Part shown: positions 47,867-57,144 of the stretch, piece by piece
Position numbering within the stretch: the stretch's first letter is position 1
How the letters are laid out: every line of letters starts with the position of its first letter
Made by a program: the position numbers and the translations under genes
Notes under the pieces: model-generated
Seen by the model: only the letters and a program-made list of their open reading frames with translations
Databases searched by the model: none
Told to the model about the DNA's origin: nothing
Assembly (NCBI RefSeq): GCF_000820025.1
Contig: NZ_CDBI01000074.1
Location: 62,001-126,000 of the forward strand
Direction: 5' to 3'
Source: Aeromonas popoffii
GTDB taxonomy: Bacteria; Pseudomonadota; Gammaproteobacteria; Enterobacterales; Aeromonadaceae
Length of the DNA: 64,000 bases

Positions 47867-48835
47867 ATGCGCCCCCTGGTCGAACTCGATCTCAATTTGT
47901 TGGTGGTATTCAGGCTGTTGCTGCAAGAGCGCAGCGCGACCAAGGCGGCCAAACGGCTCAATGTGACGGCGCCGACGGTCAGCAAGGCGCTGGCTCGCCT
48001 GCGCGACTGGTTTGATGATCCGCTCTTTATCCGCACGCAGCGGGGGCTGGAACCCACCAACCTGTCGCTGAGACTGGAAGAGGAGCTCAAGGAGTGGTTT
48101 CAGCTGTCGGGCAACATAGCCTCCCTCTGCGGCAACGCGATTCCGGAAGGCGCAGCCTTCAGGCTGGTGTTGGAATCTCCCTTTTACACCAGTTTTCTCA
48201 ACAGCTTGCCCATGGTTATCTACGAGAAGTACTGCAAGTCGACCATCAAGGTGATGAACTGGGATCACCACTCCCTCAGCGACATCATCAATGGCGATGC
48301 CGATCTCGGTTTCTGTGCCCGCGAGACGCACCCTGGCTCCTTGGCCCGTGTCAACCGCCTGCCTTATTACATTGATCACGAGGTGTTGTTCGAAGACAGA
48401 CCCGTGGTGTTCTTGCGCAAAGATCACCCTCTGCTGGCCCGCACGTGGAGCCTGGACAATGTTCTCGCCTACCCCCATGTGAGCGTGGTGTGGGAGGCCA
48501 GCGATGCCTGGGCGCTCGACAGCCTGCTTGATGATGAGGGACTCAGCCGACGGGTACCGATCCGGGTCTCCAGCTTCGAACAGGCGCTGCACATTGCCGC
48601 CCAATCGGCTCACGAGCTGATCGCGGTCGTGCCGTCCTATTGTGCCAGCTATGCCAGCTTGCATCACGACAACCTGATCTCCTTGCCACTGCCGCTGGAG
48701 GAAACGCTGTATTGCCAGCTCGACATCGCTTTTATCCTGCTCTGGCACAAGCGCAACAACCACAATACCAAGGTGCTCTGGCTGCGAGACGAGATAAAGC
48801 GGCTCTACCATGAGCACGTGGAGAAGCCCGGCTAG
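47867..48835 (+). CDS. yidZ: LysR-type regulator YidZ
   Basis: A 322-residue LysR-type protein: N-terminal winged helix-turn-helix (LDLNLLVVFRLLLQERSATKAAKRL split here, then VTAPTVSKALARLRDWFDDPLF) and a periplasmic-binding-like effector domain. It matches the E. coli YidZ placement directly after mdtL. ATG 47867 begins 2 nt after the mdtL stop, and the MRPLVELDLNLL start fits the family; the longer upstream frame overlaps mdtL and is spurious. It may control the mdtL promoter through the palindrome at 46523. Confidence 0.88.
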   Translation: MRPLVELDLNLLVVFRLLLQERSATKAAKRLNVTAPTVSKALARLRDWFDDPLFIRTQRGLEPTNLSLRLEEELKEWFQLSGNIASLCGNAIPEGAAFRLVLESPFYTSFLNSLPMVIYEKYCKSTIKVMNWDHHSLSDIINGDADLGFCARETHPGSLARVNRLPYYIDHEVLFEDRPVVFLRKDHPLLARTWSLDNVLAYPHVSVVWEASDAWALDSLLDDEGLSRRVPIRVSSFEQALHIAAQSAHELIAVVPSYCASYASLHHDNLISLPLPLEETLYCQLDIAFILLWHKRNNHNTKVLWLRDEIKRLYHEHVEKPG

Positions 48836-48934
48836 CCACCATCTTCCCGGGACATGTCGGCCCGCCAGCAGACAGACCTCCCTGTCAGTCGAAAAGCGGC
48901 TATAAGCATAAGCAGGATCAGGAGAGGGCATCAG

Positions 48935-49600
48935 ATGACAAAACATGGAATATGGTTGCTGTGGCTGCTCTGTTTACCGGCATGGGGACAAGGGTGGCAA
49001 CTGCAGACGGGGGAGGCCGGCATCTTGCTATGGACCCGCGCTCACCCACCGGGGGCATTTGTGGCCCTGCGCCTGGAAATGAACGTAGCGGCGCCCCCAT
49101 CCGCCTTGCTGGCCGTGCTGCGCGATACTAGCCGTCATCAGGAGTGGCTGCCACATAGCCTGGAGGTGCGTGTGCTGGCAAAACCAGCGCCCGATGAAGA
49201 TTTGGTGTATACCCGCTTGTCAGCACCCTGGCCTGTGCAGGAGCGAGAGCTGATCACACACTCTCGCCTGCTGCGCAACGCCGATTGCAGCCTGCAACTG
49301 ACGGTCTGGGCGGTACCCGATGCACTGCCGCCCCATCTGGGGCGAGTGCGGATCCAAGCCAGTGAAGGGCGCTGGGAGGCATTGCCACAACTCAATGGCA
49401 CCACCCTGGTGCGTCTTGAAACCTACACCAACCCGGGCGACAGCCTGCCGAGCTGGATCATCAATCCAATTGCTACCGAAGCGGCGCTGGACAGCTTTCG
49501 AGCCATTCGCCGGCTGATGGAAGCCATGCCACCCCAGCCCTGTGCGTGTGCGCTGCAACATCCGGCGGGCAAGTGGCAGTCATGCCAGGTCATTCCTTGA
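48935..49600 (+). CDS. START-like lipid-binding domain protein, exported
   Basis: A 221-residue protein with a cleavable signal (MTKHGIWLLWLLCLPAWGQ, cut near residue 19). The mature part fits a START/SRPBCC fold: the LAVLRDTSRHQEWLPHSLE helix-strand, VYTRLSAPWPVQERELITH, and a long C-terminal helix. Bacterial stand-alone periplasmic START proteins are thought to bind lipids or other hydrophobic ligands; no ligand can be named. ATG 48935 with GGAGAGG upstream. It lies 99 nt after yidZ and may be part of the same unit. Confidence 0.8.
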   Translation: MTKHGIWLLWLLCLPAWGQGWQLQTGEAGILLWTRAHPPGAFVALRLEMNVAAPPSALLAVLRDTSRHQEWLPHSLEVRVLAKPAPDEDLVYTRLSAPWPVQERELITHSRLLRNADCSLQLTVWAVPDALPPHLGRVRIQASEGRWEALPQLNGTTLVRLETYTNPGDSLPSWIINPIATEAALDSFRAIRRLMEAMPPQPCACALQHPAGKWQSCQVIP

Positions 49601-50860
49601 CGACGGTCTTTGTTCAGGCTTGCGTCTTGATGTGTATTCTCCAGGTTTAAGCCGGAGGCACCATTCAGATGTTGTTTATCAAGAGCTCGCCTTTATCTTT
49701 TCACTGCCCGGTCATCCGGGTAAATAGTCGGTAGCTCCTATCCATTTTTCATGAGGGACAGTATATAGCGGCAAACTCATGATATTTATCATGCTTCGTT
49801 TATTCCCTGCCTTTATCGTCACAGTGGCATATAAGCGCTTGTCAGCTGTGTTGACCGAGGGTGGCCACATTAAAGATCTCGTTCATTTTCAGATCAGGTT
49901 TTAACGACTCTTTTGCTTGGTCGTCGTTTCTGGCACCAGCCTCTTCATCCATCAGATTTGAATTGCGGTGATAGTTACTATCTGACCTTATCAGGAAATA
50001 TCATGAAGCCATCACATATTCTTGCGGCCCTGTTGTGCTGGTCACAGGACGTGATGGACGCCGTCGTAGCTGATTAGACGCCCAGAGACCTTGTGAGCCT
50101 GACGCTGATGAAACGGGGTGCCCGTGCAGGCGCCCACATTGAAATCATAGGGGAGGGTATTGATACCCAGTGATGGTGGTGGTCACACGCCAGCAATGCT
50201 GGTGCATTGAATTGGCGGTGGAGGTTTTCAACCATTATCTTATGCCAGATATGTCATGTCATCAGAATGCTGTATATAAACTATTTCCCATCACATTTAT
50301 ATGTGCATGTTAATGCTGTTTCACCTTCGCCAGTTATTCATTGTGCCTTGATGAGCGTGATAAAGGCACCCGTGCCCAGCAAGGTTCAATTTGCTTCATC
50401 AGTGGCTGGAGATAAGATCCTGATGGTAACGACAGGAGCGGCCTGAATGAAAGACGGTCATGAGCTGTCGCATGAAAGATCGCCCTCCCTTGTATCTGTG
50501 AGCCGGCATCCTCTCACTGTTACATCAAGGGGGGTTGGATTGAGATGGAAGAATCGGCCCTCATGACGAGCGCTACCGCCAGATAAACATGATCAGTTGC
50601 CAACAGGCATTACCCGCGGCGGATGAAGGGGGCTGGACCATGTGCCGGTCATGTGACGACAAGACTTCGGACCCGCACACCTGAGTTGGCAACAAGAAAC
50701 CAGATCAGTGAGGCCGAGGCACACGCGATATGTGCCGAATGCAGGCAGGATCCTGTGTAGGATCCTCAGGTTTATGGCATAATCAGCCACCGATGAGAAC
50801 AAATCCCGGCATCTCAGGGACTTGTATGGTTAAAATCATCGGCGGTAAGGACTTTTTCCT
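49601..50860. other. about 1.26 kb with no intact gene; AT-rich, decayed sequence
   Basis: Lies between the START-like gene and the yceD promoter. No frame combines a good start, ribosome site and recognisable protein. A decayed HPr-like frame is traced at 50003-50250. A small self-complementary hairpin (AGGATCCT twice) lies at 50747-50766. Base composition is more AT-rich than the core. No tRNA, transposase or known RNA was recognised. Confidence 0.6.
50003..50250 (+). pseudogene. decayed HPr-like (PTS phosphocarrier) reading frame
   Basis: From ATG 50003 the frame reads MKPSHILAALLCWSQDV, then TAG at 50075, then TPRDLVSLTLMKRGARAG and AHIEIIGEGID to TGA at 50171. After a frameshift, IELAVEVFNHYLMPD follows at about 50206. 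The order resembles the HPr fold: an R/K-P segment, an SL..L-G-(A/V)-..G motif, then I-x-I-x-x-x-G and a C-terminal AV-x-x-(L/V)-V helix. The catalytic His region is not intact. Two stops and a frame change make it non-functional. Weak call from eye alignment only. Confidence 0.3.
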
Positions 50861-50887
50861 TTGACTATCAGTTGTTGGACCTATAAT
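50860..50887 (+). promoter_or_regulatory. predicted yceD-rpmF-plsX-fab promoter
   Basis: TTTGAC (50860-50865) or TTGACT (50861-50866), 16 or 15 nt, then a perfect TATAAT (50882-50887). The expected start near 50894 is only about five bases before the yceD ATG, so the mRNA would be leaderless or nearly so. Confidence 0.75.
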
Positions 50888-50898
50888 ATTCGCGCCCT

Positions 50899-51420
50899 AT
50901 GCAAAAGGTGAAGTTGCCCGTTAAGGTTGATCCAGTCCGTAATGCCTTGAAGCTGCTCGACTATGTCGGGATAGTGGAAAAGTCGCAGATGCCCAGGCTG
51001 GAGGCATCAACCGCAGGCTTGCAGAGTGATGTCGATGTATCACTGCACTTTGGCAAAGATGTCCAGAAGTTGACCGTTATGAAAGGCACTGCCCATGCCA
51101 AGGTTGACCTGGTTTGCCAGCGTTGTGGAGATACATTCGAACACCTTTGTGAAGCTGATTTTATCTACACTCCGCTGTTTGAAAAAACAAACGAGGAAGA
51201 ACTGCCGGAAGCTTATGAGCCCATTGAGTTGGACGAAAACGGCGAGATAGATCTTCATCAAATCCTGGAGGATGAACTCATCCTCTCGTTGCCTCAGGTG
51301 GCGATGCATCCGGTGGATGCTTGTCCGCGCGGTAACATGGAGATGACTTGGGGTGATATCAAACCTGCTGATGAGCGGCCGAATCCCTTTGCAGTTCTTG
51401 AAGAGCTTAAACGTAAGTGA
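50899..51420 (+). CDS. yceD: YceD family protein (DUF177), 23S rRNA accumulation protein
   Basis: A 173-residue YceD/DUF177 protein; E. coli YceD is linked to 23S rRNA accumulation. It opens MQKVKLPVKVDPVRNA (E. coli, recalled: MQKVKLPLTLDPVRTA), has the zinc-like CQRCG near residue 73, and EAYEPIELDENGEIDL plus PNPFAVLEELKRK at the end. ATG 50899 is fixed by this conserved start, yet no Shine-Dalgarno precedes it and the -10 box ends 11 nt upstream. First gene of the rpmF-plsX-fab unit, 19 nt before rpmF. Confidence 0.93.
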   Translation: MQKVKLPVKVDPVRNALKLLDYVGIVEKSQMPRLEASTAGLQSDVDVSLHFGKDVQKLTVMKGTAHAKVDLVCQRCGDTFEHLCEADFIYTPLFEKTNEEELPEAYEPIELDENGEIDLHQILEDELILSLPQVAMHPVDACPRGNMEMTWGDIKPADERPNPFAVLEELKRK

Positions 51421-51439
51421 ATCTAGGAGTTAGCCTACA

Positions 51440-51607
51440 ATGGCCGTACAACAGAACCGTAAAACCCGTGCCAAGCGTGGCATGCGTCGTTCACACGATG
51501 CGCTGACCAGTGCAGCTCTGACTGTTGATCAGACCAGTGGTGAAATTCATCGTCGTCACCACGTGACTGCCGATGGTTTCTACCGCGGTAAAAAGGTAAT
51601 CGCTTAA
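51440..51607 (+). CDS. rpmF: 50S ribosomal protein L32
   Basis: A 55-residue L32: [20 protein letters not shown], then [19 protein letters not shown] and [10 protein letters not shown], the family's full length. ATG 51440 has AGGAG about 10 nt upstream. It was too short for the size cut-off usually used for open frames, so it is easy to miss. The yceD-rpmF-plsX-fabH order is conserved with E. coli and ties ribosome supply to lipid synthesis. Confidence 0.98.
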
Positions 51608-51616
51608 GGATTGCCT

Positions 51617-52636
51617 TTGTCTACGCAAACTGTCGCGCTAGACATAATGGGGGGAGATATTGGCCCCTCGGAAACAGTGCCTGCCGCCGTGCAGGCACTG
51701 TCTCTTTTGCCCCAGTTAAAACTGATCCTGGTCGGTGATCAGCACCAGACTACCTCCTTGTTGCAGCAACATGGCTTGCTGACTCATCCTCGCGTTCGTT
51801 TCGTACATGCATCCCAAGTGGTTGGCATGGGCGACAAGCCGATCGTGGCGCTGCGTACCCTGAAAGATTCCTCCATGCGGGTCGTGCTCAATCTGGTGAA
51901 AGCGGGTGAGGCCGATGCCTGCGTCAGTGCTGGCAATACCGGCGCCCTGATGGCCATGGCCAAGTGCGTGCTCAAGTCCCTGCCCGGCGTCGACAGACCC
52001 GCGCTCATCAAGGCGCTGCCGACCTTGAGCGGCAAGCGTACCGTGATGCTGGATCTGGGGGCCAATGTCAGCTGCGATGCTGACACCCTGCTGCAATTTG
52101 CGGTGATGGGCTCAGTGGTGGCCGAGAAGGTGGAAGGCATTGCCTTTCCCCGGGTCGCCTTGCTCAACGTCGGGGAGGAGGAGATCAAGGGCAACGATCT
52201 GGTGCGTCACAGCGCCGAGCTGCTGCGTCAGTGCAGTGCGCTCAATTTCGTCGGCTTCGTCGAGGGGGATCGCATCTTTAGTGGCGAGTGCGACGTGATT
52301 GTCTGTGACGGTTTTGTCGGTAATGTTGCCCTCAAAACGGCGGAAGGTGTGGTACGGATGATGGCCCAGTTGGCCGGATATCCCCGCAAGAAACACAGTT
52401 TTCTTGGCCGTATCGCCGGATTTATGTTCAAACGGCGTTTTTCTTACCTGAACCCCGACCAGTATAACGGCGCAAGTCTGTTAGGATTGCGCGGCATTGT
52501 GGTAAAAAGCCATGGGCGAGCCGAACGGCGCGCTCTGTGTAATGCGATCCTGCTGGCCGCACAAGAGGCCAAGCATCAACTTCCATTGCAAATAGCAGAT
52601 CGCCTTGAATCTGTCTTTTCCGACAGGGATCTATAA
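51617..52636 (+). CDS. plsX: phosphate acyltransferase PlsX
   Basis: PlsX converts acyl-ACP to acyl-phosphate, the first step toward phosphatidic acid with PlsY and PlsB. The 339-residue product has [44 protein letters not shown] and [16 protein letters not shown], all family hallmarks. TTG 51617 is chosen because AAGGA (51606-51610, overlapping the rpmF stop) is 6 nt before it; TTG 51611 directly abuts the ribosome site. Only 9 nt separate it from rpmF. Next gene is fabH, 7 nt downstream. Confidence 0.95.
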   Translation: MSTQTVALDIMGGDIGPSETVPAAVQALSLLPQLKLILVGDQHQTTSLLQQHGLLTHPRVRFVHASQVVGMGDKPIVALRTLKDSSMRVVLNLVKAGEADACVSAGNTGALMAMAKCVLKSLPGVDRPALIKALPTLSGKRTVMLDLGANVSCDADTLLQFAVMGSVVAEKVEGIAFPRVALLNVGEEEIKGNDLVRHSAELLRQCSALNFVGFVEGDRIFSGECDVIVCDGFVGNVALKTAEGVVRMMAQLAGYPRKKHSFLGRIAGFMFKRRFSYLNPDQYNGASLLGLRGIVVKSHGRAERRALCNAILLAAQEAKHQLPLQIADRLESVFSDRDL

Positions 52637-52643
52637 GAACTCT

Positions 52644-53603
52644 ATGCATAGCAAAATTCTGGGTACTGGCAGTTATCTGCCGAGTTCAGTGCGTACCAAC
52701 GCCGATCTCGAGCAAATGGTTGAAACCAGTGATGAGTGGATCGTGGAACGTACCGGGATCCATGAACGCCGTATTGCCGGTGCCGACGAAACCGTCGCCA
52801 CCTTGTCTCACCAGGCCGCCCTGCGCGCCCTGGATGCTGCAGGTCTGACCGCAGCCGATCTCGACATGATAGTGCTGGCCACCACCAGCGCAGAGAACGC
52901 CTTTCCGGCCGCAGCTTGCGAGCTGCAGGGGCTGCTCGGCGTGCCTGGCATCCCCGCATTTGATGTGGCGGCCGCCTGCGCAGGTTTCACCTACGCACTC
53001 TCCATTGCCGATCAATTCGTCAAATCCGGCGCAGCCCGCCATGTGCTGGTCGTCGGTGCCGATGTGCTGTCCCGCATGTGCGATCCGCAAGATCGCGGCA
53101 CCATCATCATTTTCGGGGATGGTGCCGGCGCTGTGGTGATTGGTGCCAGCGAGACGCCTGGGATACTGTCGACCCATCTCCATGCCGATGGCCGTTATGG
53201 CGATCTGCTCAAGCTGCCACACCCTCGTCGTGGCATGCCGGGAGCCGAACTCGAAGCCTACATGTATATGAAGGGCAACGATGTGTTCAAGGTGGCGGTC
53301 ACCCGTCTGAGCGAGCTGGTGACTGAAACCCTGGCCGCAGCCGGTGTCGAGCCGAGCGAGCTCGACTGGTTGGTGCCACACCAGGCCAACTTCCGCATCA
53401 TCAGCGCGACGGCCAAGAAGCTCGGCATGAGCCTCGACAAGGTGGTGCTGACCCTCGACAAGCACGGCAACACCTCTGCCGCCTCCGTGCCCATCGCCTT
53501 CGATGAAGGGGTGCGCGACGGCCGGATCAAACCGGGTCAGCTGGTGCTGCTGGAGGCCTTCGGCGGTGGTTTTACCTGGGGCTCGGCGCTGGTTCGCCTC
53601 TGA
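52644..53603 (+). CDS. fabH: beta-ketoacyl-ACP synthase III FabH
   Basis: FabH starts fatty-acid synthesis by condensing acetyl-CoA with malonyl-ACP. The 319-residue product has catalytic Cys112 in [11 protein letters not shown], His in PHQANFRI and Asn in GNTSAAS, as in E. coli. ATG 52644 ([19 protein letters not shown]) is the family start. It follows plsX by 7 nt and precedes fabD. Confidence 0.97.
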   Translation: MHSKILGTGSYLPSSVRTNADLEQMVETSDEWIVERTGIHERRIAGADETVATLSHQAALRALDAAGLTAADLDMIVLATTSAENAFPAAACELQGLLGVPGIPAFDVAAACAGFTYALSIADQFVKSGAARHVLVVGADVLSRMCDPQDRGTIIIFGDGAGAVVIGASETPGILSTHLHADGRYGDLLKLPHPRRGMPGAELEAYMYMKGNDVFKVAVTRLSELVTETLAAAGVEPSELDWLVPHQANFRIISATAKKLGMSLDKVVLTLDKHGNTSAASVPIAFDEGVRDGRIKPGQLVLLEAFGGGFTWGSALVRL

Positions 53604-53675
53604 TCTTCAGCGGGATGGGGCCCTGCGCCATCCCGCGACCGATTTCGTTTTCGTCTTACCTTAAAGGAATCAATG

Positions 53676-54611
53676 ATGACCCAATTTGCCATTGCCTTCC
53701 CGGGACAAGGCTCCCAAACTGTCGGCATGCTGGCCGAGCTGGCCGAGCAGCACGGCGTGATCAAGGAAACCTTCGCCGAGGCGAGCCAGGTGCTGGGTTA
53801 TGACCTGTTTGCCCTGATCATGGATGGTCCGGTTGAAGATCTGAACAAAACGTGGCGCACCCAGCCAGCGCTACTGACTGCCTCCGTCGCGCTCTGGCGT
53901 CTGTGGCAGCAGCAGGGTGGGGCGACCCCCGCCATCATGGCCGGCCACAGTCTGGGGGAATATTCAGCCCTGGTGTGCAGCGGTGCCTTGGCCTTTAGCG
54001 ATGCGGTCAAACTGGTTGAGCTGCGTGGTCTGGCCATGCAGGAAGCCGTACCGGAAGGCACAGGCGCCATGGCTGCCATCATAGGTCTGGATAACGAGGC
54101 CATCGCCGCCAACTGCGAAAAAGCAGCGCAAGGTCAGGTGGTCTCCCCGGTCAACTTCAACTCCCCGGGCCAGGTGGTGATCGCCGGTCACAAGGAAGCG
54201 GTTGAGCGCGCCAATATCTTGATGAAAGAGTCTGGTGCCAAGCGCGCGCTGCCGCTGCCGGTCTCTGTACCCTCTCACTGCGCTCTGATGAAACCTGCTG
54301 CAGAAAAACTGGCAGCTGCGCTGGACGGGATCGAGATCAAGGTTCCAACCATCGCAGTCATCAATAATGTCGACGTATCCTGTGAACAGGATCCGGCTGC
54401 CATCAAGCAGGCCTTGGTGCGTCAACTGTTCAGCCCGGTCCGTTGGTCCGAGACGGTGGAGCGGATGGCCAATGAGGGTGTCGTGCTGGAGATCGAGATG
54501 GGGCCGGGCAAGGTATTGACCGGGCTCGCCAAGCGCATCGACAAGCGAGTGGAAGGCATCCACGCCAACGATGTCGCCTCTTTCGAGCTGGCATTGGCCC
54601 AGTCCAAGTAA
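53676..54611 (+). CDS. fabD: malonyl-CoA:ACP transacylase FabD
   Basis: FabD loads malonyl groups on ACP. The 311-residue product has GQGSQ near the N-terminus, nucleophile Ser92 in GHSLGEYSAL, and catalytic His in VPSHCALM. Two ATGs lie in tandem (53673 and 53676). The second is preferred, because MTQFAIAFPG matches E. coli MTQFAFVFPG and its spacing from AAAGGAA is better. It follows fabH by 72 nt and precedes fabG by 13 nt. Confidence 0.96.
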   Translation: MTQFAIAFPGQGSQTVGMLAELAEQHGVIKETFAEASQVLGYDLFALIMDGPVEDLNKTWRTQPALLTASVALWRLWQQQGGATPAIMAGHSLGEYSALVCSGALAFSDAVKLVELRGLAMQEAVPEGTGAMAAIIGLDNEAIAANCEKAAQGQVVSPVNFNSPGQVVIAGHKEAVERANILMKESGAKRALPLPVSVPSHCALMKPAAEKLAAALDGIEIKVPTIAVINNVDVSCEQDPAAIKQALVRQLFSPVRWSETVERMANEGVVLEIEMGPGKVLTGLAKRIDKRVEGIHANDVASFELALAQSK

Positions 54612-54624
54612 ACAGGAGCAGATC

Positions 54625-55359
54625 ATGAGTTTTACCGATAAGGTTGTGTTGGTGACCGGTGCCAGTCGTGGTATCGGCCGGGCGATTGCCGAAACATTTG
54701 TGGCCCGTGGCGCAAAAGTCGTTGGCACTGCGACCAGCGAGAGCGGCGCAGAGGCTATCAGCGCCTATCTGGGTGAGCAGGGCTGTGGCATGGCACTGAA
54801 CGTGACCAGTCAGGAATCCATCGAAACTGTCTTCGCGGCTATCAGGGCACGCTTTGGCGAGATCGACATTCTGATCAACAATGCCGGCATCACCCGCGAC
54901 AACCTGTTGATGCGCATGAAAGATGATGAGTGGAATGAAATCATCGACACCAACCTGACTTCCCTCTATCGTTTGAGCAAGCCAGTATTACGCGCCATGA
55001 TGAAGAAGCGTCATGGCCGGATCATTAGCATCGGCTCAGTGGTCGGTACCATGGGCAATGCGGGCCAGGTCAACTATGCCGCCGCCAAGGCGGGTCTGGT
55101 TGGCTTTACCAAATCGTTGGCACGGGAAGTGGCATCCCGTGGTATCACAGTGAACGCGGTTGCGCCCGGTTTCATCGAGACCGACATGACCCGTGCCCTG
55201 AATGACGATCAACGTGCCGGCATCATGAATCAGGTGCCTGCTGCCCGTTTGGGCGATCCAAAAGAAATTGCCGCAGCTGTGGTATTCTTGGCGTCTGATG
55301 ACGCCGCCTATATCACTGGCGAAACCCTGCATGTTAATGGCGGGATGTACATGGTGTAA
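54625..55359 (+). CDS. fabG: 3-oxoacyl-ACP reductase FabG
   Basis: NADPH-dependent ketoreductase of the fatty-acid elongation cycle. The 244-residue SDR protein has TGASRGIGRAIAE (cofactor loop, residues 11-23), NNAGIT, and the catalytic Ser138, Tyr151 and Lys155 (SIGSVVG, NYAAAKAG), the same numbering as E. coli. ATG 54625 with AGGAG upstream. Last gene of the run that starts at yceD; acpP follows after its own promoter. Confidence 0.97.
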   Translation: MSFTDKVVLVTGASRGIGRAIAETFVARGAKVVGTATSESGAEAISAYLGEQGCGMALNVTSQESIETVFAAIRARFGEIDILINNAGITRDNLLMRMKDDEWNEIIDTNLTSLYRLSKPVLRAMMKKRHGRIISIGSVVGTMGNAGQVNYAAAKAGLVGFTKSLAREVASRGITVNAVAPGFIETDMTRALNDDQRAGIMNQVPAARLGDPKEIAAAVVFLASDDAAYITGETLHVNGGMYMV

Positions 55360-55442
55360 TCAATTTGTCGTGAGATCTGTTCAAATTTGCGATAGTACGC
55401 CGAAGTTTGGCGAATTTCGTGGTTTGACCAGCGGCAAGCTAC

Positions 55443-55470
55443 TTGCAAACTCACGTCAATTGAATAAACT
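55443..55470 (+). promoter_or_regulatory. predicted acpP promoter
   Basis: TTGCAA (55443-55448), 16 nt, TAAACT (55465-55470) in the 157-nt gap before acpP. Strong separate transcription of acpP is expected, given the abundance of ACP. Confidence 0.55.
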
Positions 55471-55516
55471 ACCCCAACCAGACGCAATAGCGTATTTTTA
55501 AAGGAAAATTCAGGTC

Positions 55517-55753
55517 ATGAGCAACATCGAAGAACGCGTAAAGAAAATCATCATCGAACAACTGGGTGTTAAAGAAGAAGACGTTAAAAACGCTGCCTCC
55601 TTCGTCGACGACCTGGGCGCTGACTCTTTGGATACCGTTGAACTGGTAATGGCGCTGGAAGAAGAATTCGATACCGAAATTCCTGATGAAGAAGCCGAGA
55701 AGATCACCACTGTTCAAGCGGCTATCGATTACATCACCGCTAATCAGGAATAA
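55517..55753 (+). CDS. acpP: acyl carrier protein
   Basis: A 78-residue acidic four-helix protein carrying the growing fatty acid on a phosphopantetheine arm. The attachment site is Ser37 in [10 protein letters not shown]. It opens [18 protein letters not shown], almost the E. coli sequence. A strong ribosome site AAAGGAAAATTCAGGTC-type leader precedes ATG 55517, and codons are highly biased. A terminator right after it separates most of its mRNA from fabF. Confidence 0.98.
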   Translation: MSNIEERVKKIIIEQLGVKEEDVKNAASFVDDLGADSLDTVELVMALEEEFDTEIPDEEAEKITTVQAAIDYITANQE

Positions 55754-55766
55754 GTTCCTGTTCTGA

Positions 55767-55794
55767 AAGAAGCGGCCCAAGGGCCGCTTCTTTT
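55767..55794 (+). terminator. acpP terminator
   Basis: 12-bp stem AAGAAGCGGCCC / GGGCCGCTTCTT with a 2-nt loop and T's, 14 nt after acpP. Partial read-through would supply fabF. Confidence 0.9.
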
Positions 55795-55834
55795 ATATTG
55801 ACCCCTTTCAAAATAGCTCTCGGAGACTAGCTCA

Positions 55835-57076
55835 GTGTCAAAACGCAGAGTCGTGGTGACCGGCCTGGGGATGCTTTCCCCGGTGGGCAACACTGCCGAA
55901 TCCAGCTGGCAAGCCCTGCTCAACGGGCAGAGCGGCATTTCTCCCATCGAACACTTTGATGCCAGCGAGTTTGCGACCCGTTTCGCAGGCCAGGTTAAAG
56001 AGTTTGATCCCGAACAGTACGGCATCAACCGCAAAGAAGCCCGCAAGATGGATCCCTTCATCCAGTACGGTGTGGCTGCGGGGATCCAGGCACTGGAAGA
56101 CTCGGGTCTGGTGATCAACGAAGCGAACGCAGAACGGGTTGGTGTGGCCATAGGTTCCGGCATCGGTGGTCTGGGTCTGATCGAACAGAACCACAGCAGC
56201 CTGATTAACGGTGGCCCGCGCAAGCTGAGCCCCTTCTTCGTACCGTCCACCATCATCAATATGGTGTCCGGTCATCTCTCCATCATGAAAGGCCTGCAAG
56301 GCCCTAACATAGCCGTGACTACTGCCTGTACCACGGGTACTCATGCCATCGGCATGGCTGGCCGCATGATCGCCTACGGTGATGCGGACGTGATGGTAGC
56401 CGGTGGTACCGAGAAAGCCTCTACCCCGATGGGGATGGGCGGTTTTGCAGCGGCCAAGGCGCTTTCTACCCGCAACGACGAGCCGCAAAAGGCAAGCCGT
56501 CCGTGGGACAAGGATCGCGATGGTTTCGTGCTGGGTGATGGCGCCGGTGTGCTGGTGCTGGAAGAGTACGAACACGCCAGGGCCCGTGGCGCCAAGATCT
56601 ACGCCGAGCTGGTCGGTTTTGGCATGAGTGGCGACGCCTACCACATGACAGCGCCCCCTGCTGATGGCAACGGTGGCGCCCGCGCCATGAAAAATGCCAT
56701 CAAGGATGCCGGCATTGCGCCCGAGCAGATTGGTTACATCAATGCCCACGGCACTTCCACCCCGCTGGGTGATGTGGCTGAGCTGCGCGGCATGAAATCA
56801 GTGTTTGGCGAGCACGCCACATCCCTGATGATCAGCTCCACTAAATCCATGACGGGTCACCTGCTGGGCGCTGCCGGCGCCATCGAGGCGATCATCACAG
56901 TGCTGGCGCTGCGTGATCAGGTGGCTCCACCCACCATCAATCTGGATAACCCGGATGAAGAGTGCGATCTGGATCTGGTGCCCCATGTGGCCAAGCCAGG
57001 CAGCTTCGAGTACGCCCTCTCCAACTCGTTTGGTTTTGGCGGCACCAATGGCTCACTGATCTTCAAACGCGTATAA
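55835..57076 (+). CDS. fabF: beta-ketoacyl-ACP synthase II FabF
   Basis: FabF elongates acyl-ACP and sets temperature control of cis-vaccenate in relatives. The 413-residue product has the active Cys (about residue 165, [12 protein letters not shown]), His in [11 protein letters not shown] and His in [14 protein letters not shown]. Start is GTG 55835 ([19 protein letters not shown]) with GGAGA upstream. It is followed by a terminator and then pabC, as in E. coli. Confidence 0.97.
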   Translation: MSKRRVVVTGLGMLSPVGNTAESSWQALLNGQSGISPIEHFDASEFATRFAGQVKEFDPEQYGINRKEARKMDPFIQYGVAAGIQALEDSGLVINEANAERVGVAIGSGIGGLGLIEQNHSSLINGGPRKLSPFFVPSTIINMVSGHLSIMKGLQGPNIAVTTACTTGTHAIGMAGRMIAYGDADVMVAGGTEKASTPMGMGGFAAAKALSTRNDEPQKASRPWDKDRDGFVLGDGAGVLVLEEYEHARARGAKIYAELVGFGMSGDAYHMTAPPADGNGGARAMKNAIKDAGIAPEQIGYINAHGTSTPLGDVAELRGMKSVFGEHATSLMISSTKSMTGHLLGAAGAIEAIITVLALRDQVAPPTINLDNPDEECDLDLVPHVAKPGSFEYALSNSFGFGGTNGSLIFKRV

Positions 57077-57099
57077 TTCGCCCCGGGGCGGACAGTATG

Positions 57100-57129
57100 G
57101 GCCCGATACGTCAGTATCGGGCCTTTTTT
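57100..57129 (+). terminator. fabF terminator
   Basis: 10-bp stem GGCCCGATAC / GTATCGGGCC, 4-nt loop, six T's, just before the pabC ribosome site. Confidence 0.92.
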
Positions 57130-57144
57130 ATCGGAGGGATCCTT

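Noticed and set aside
50747-50766. AGGATCCT hairpin as a terminator
   Set aside because: No T-tract follows on either strand and no transcript to terminate is evident.
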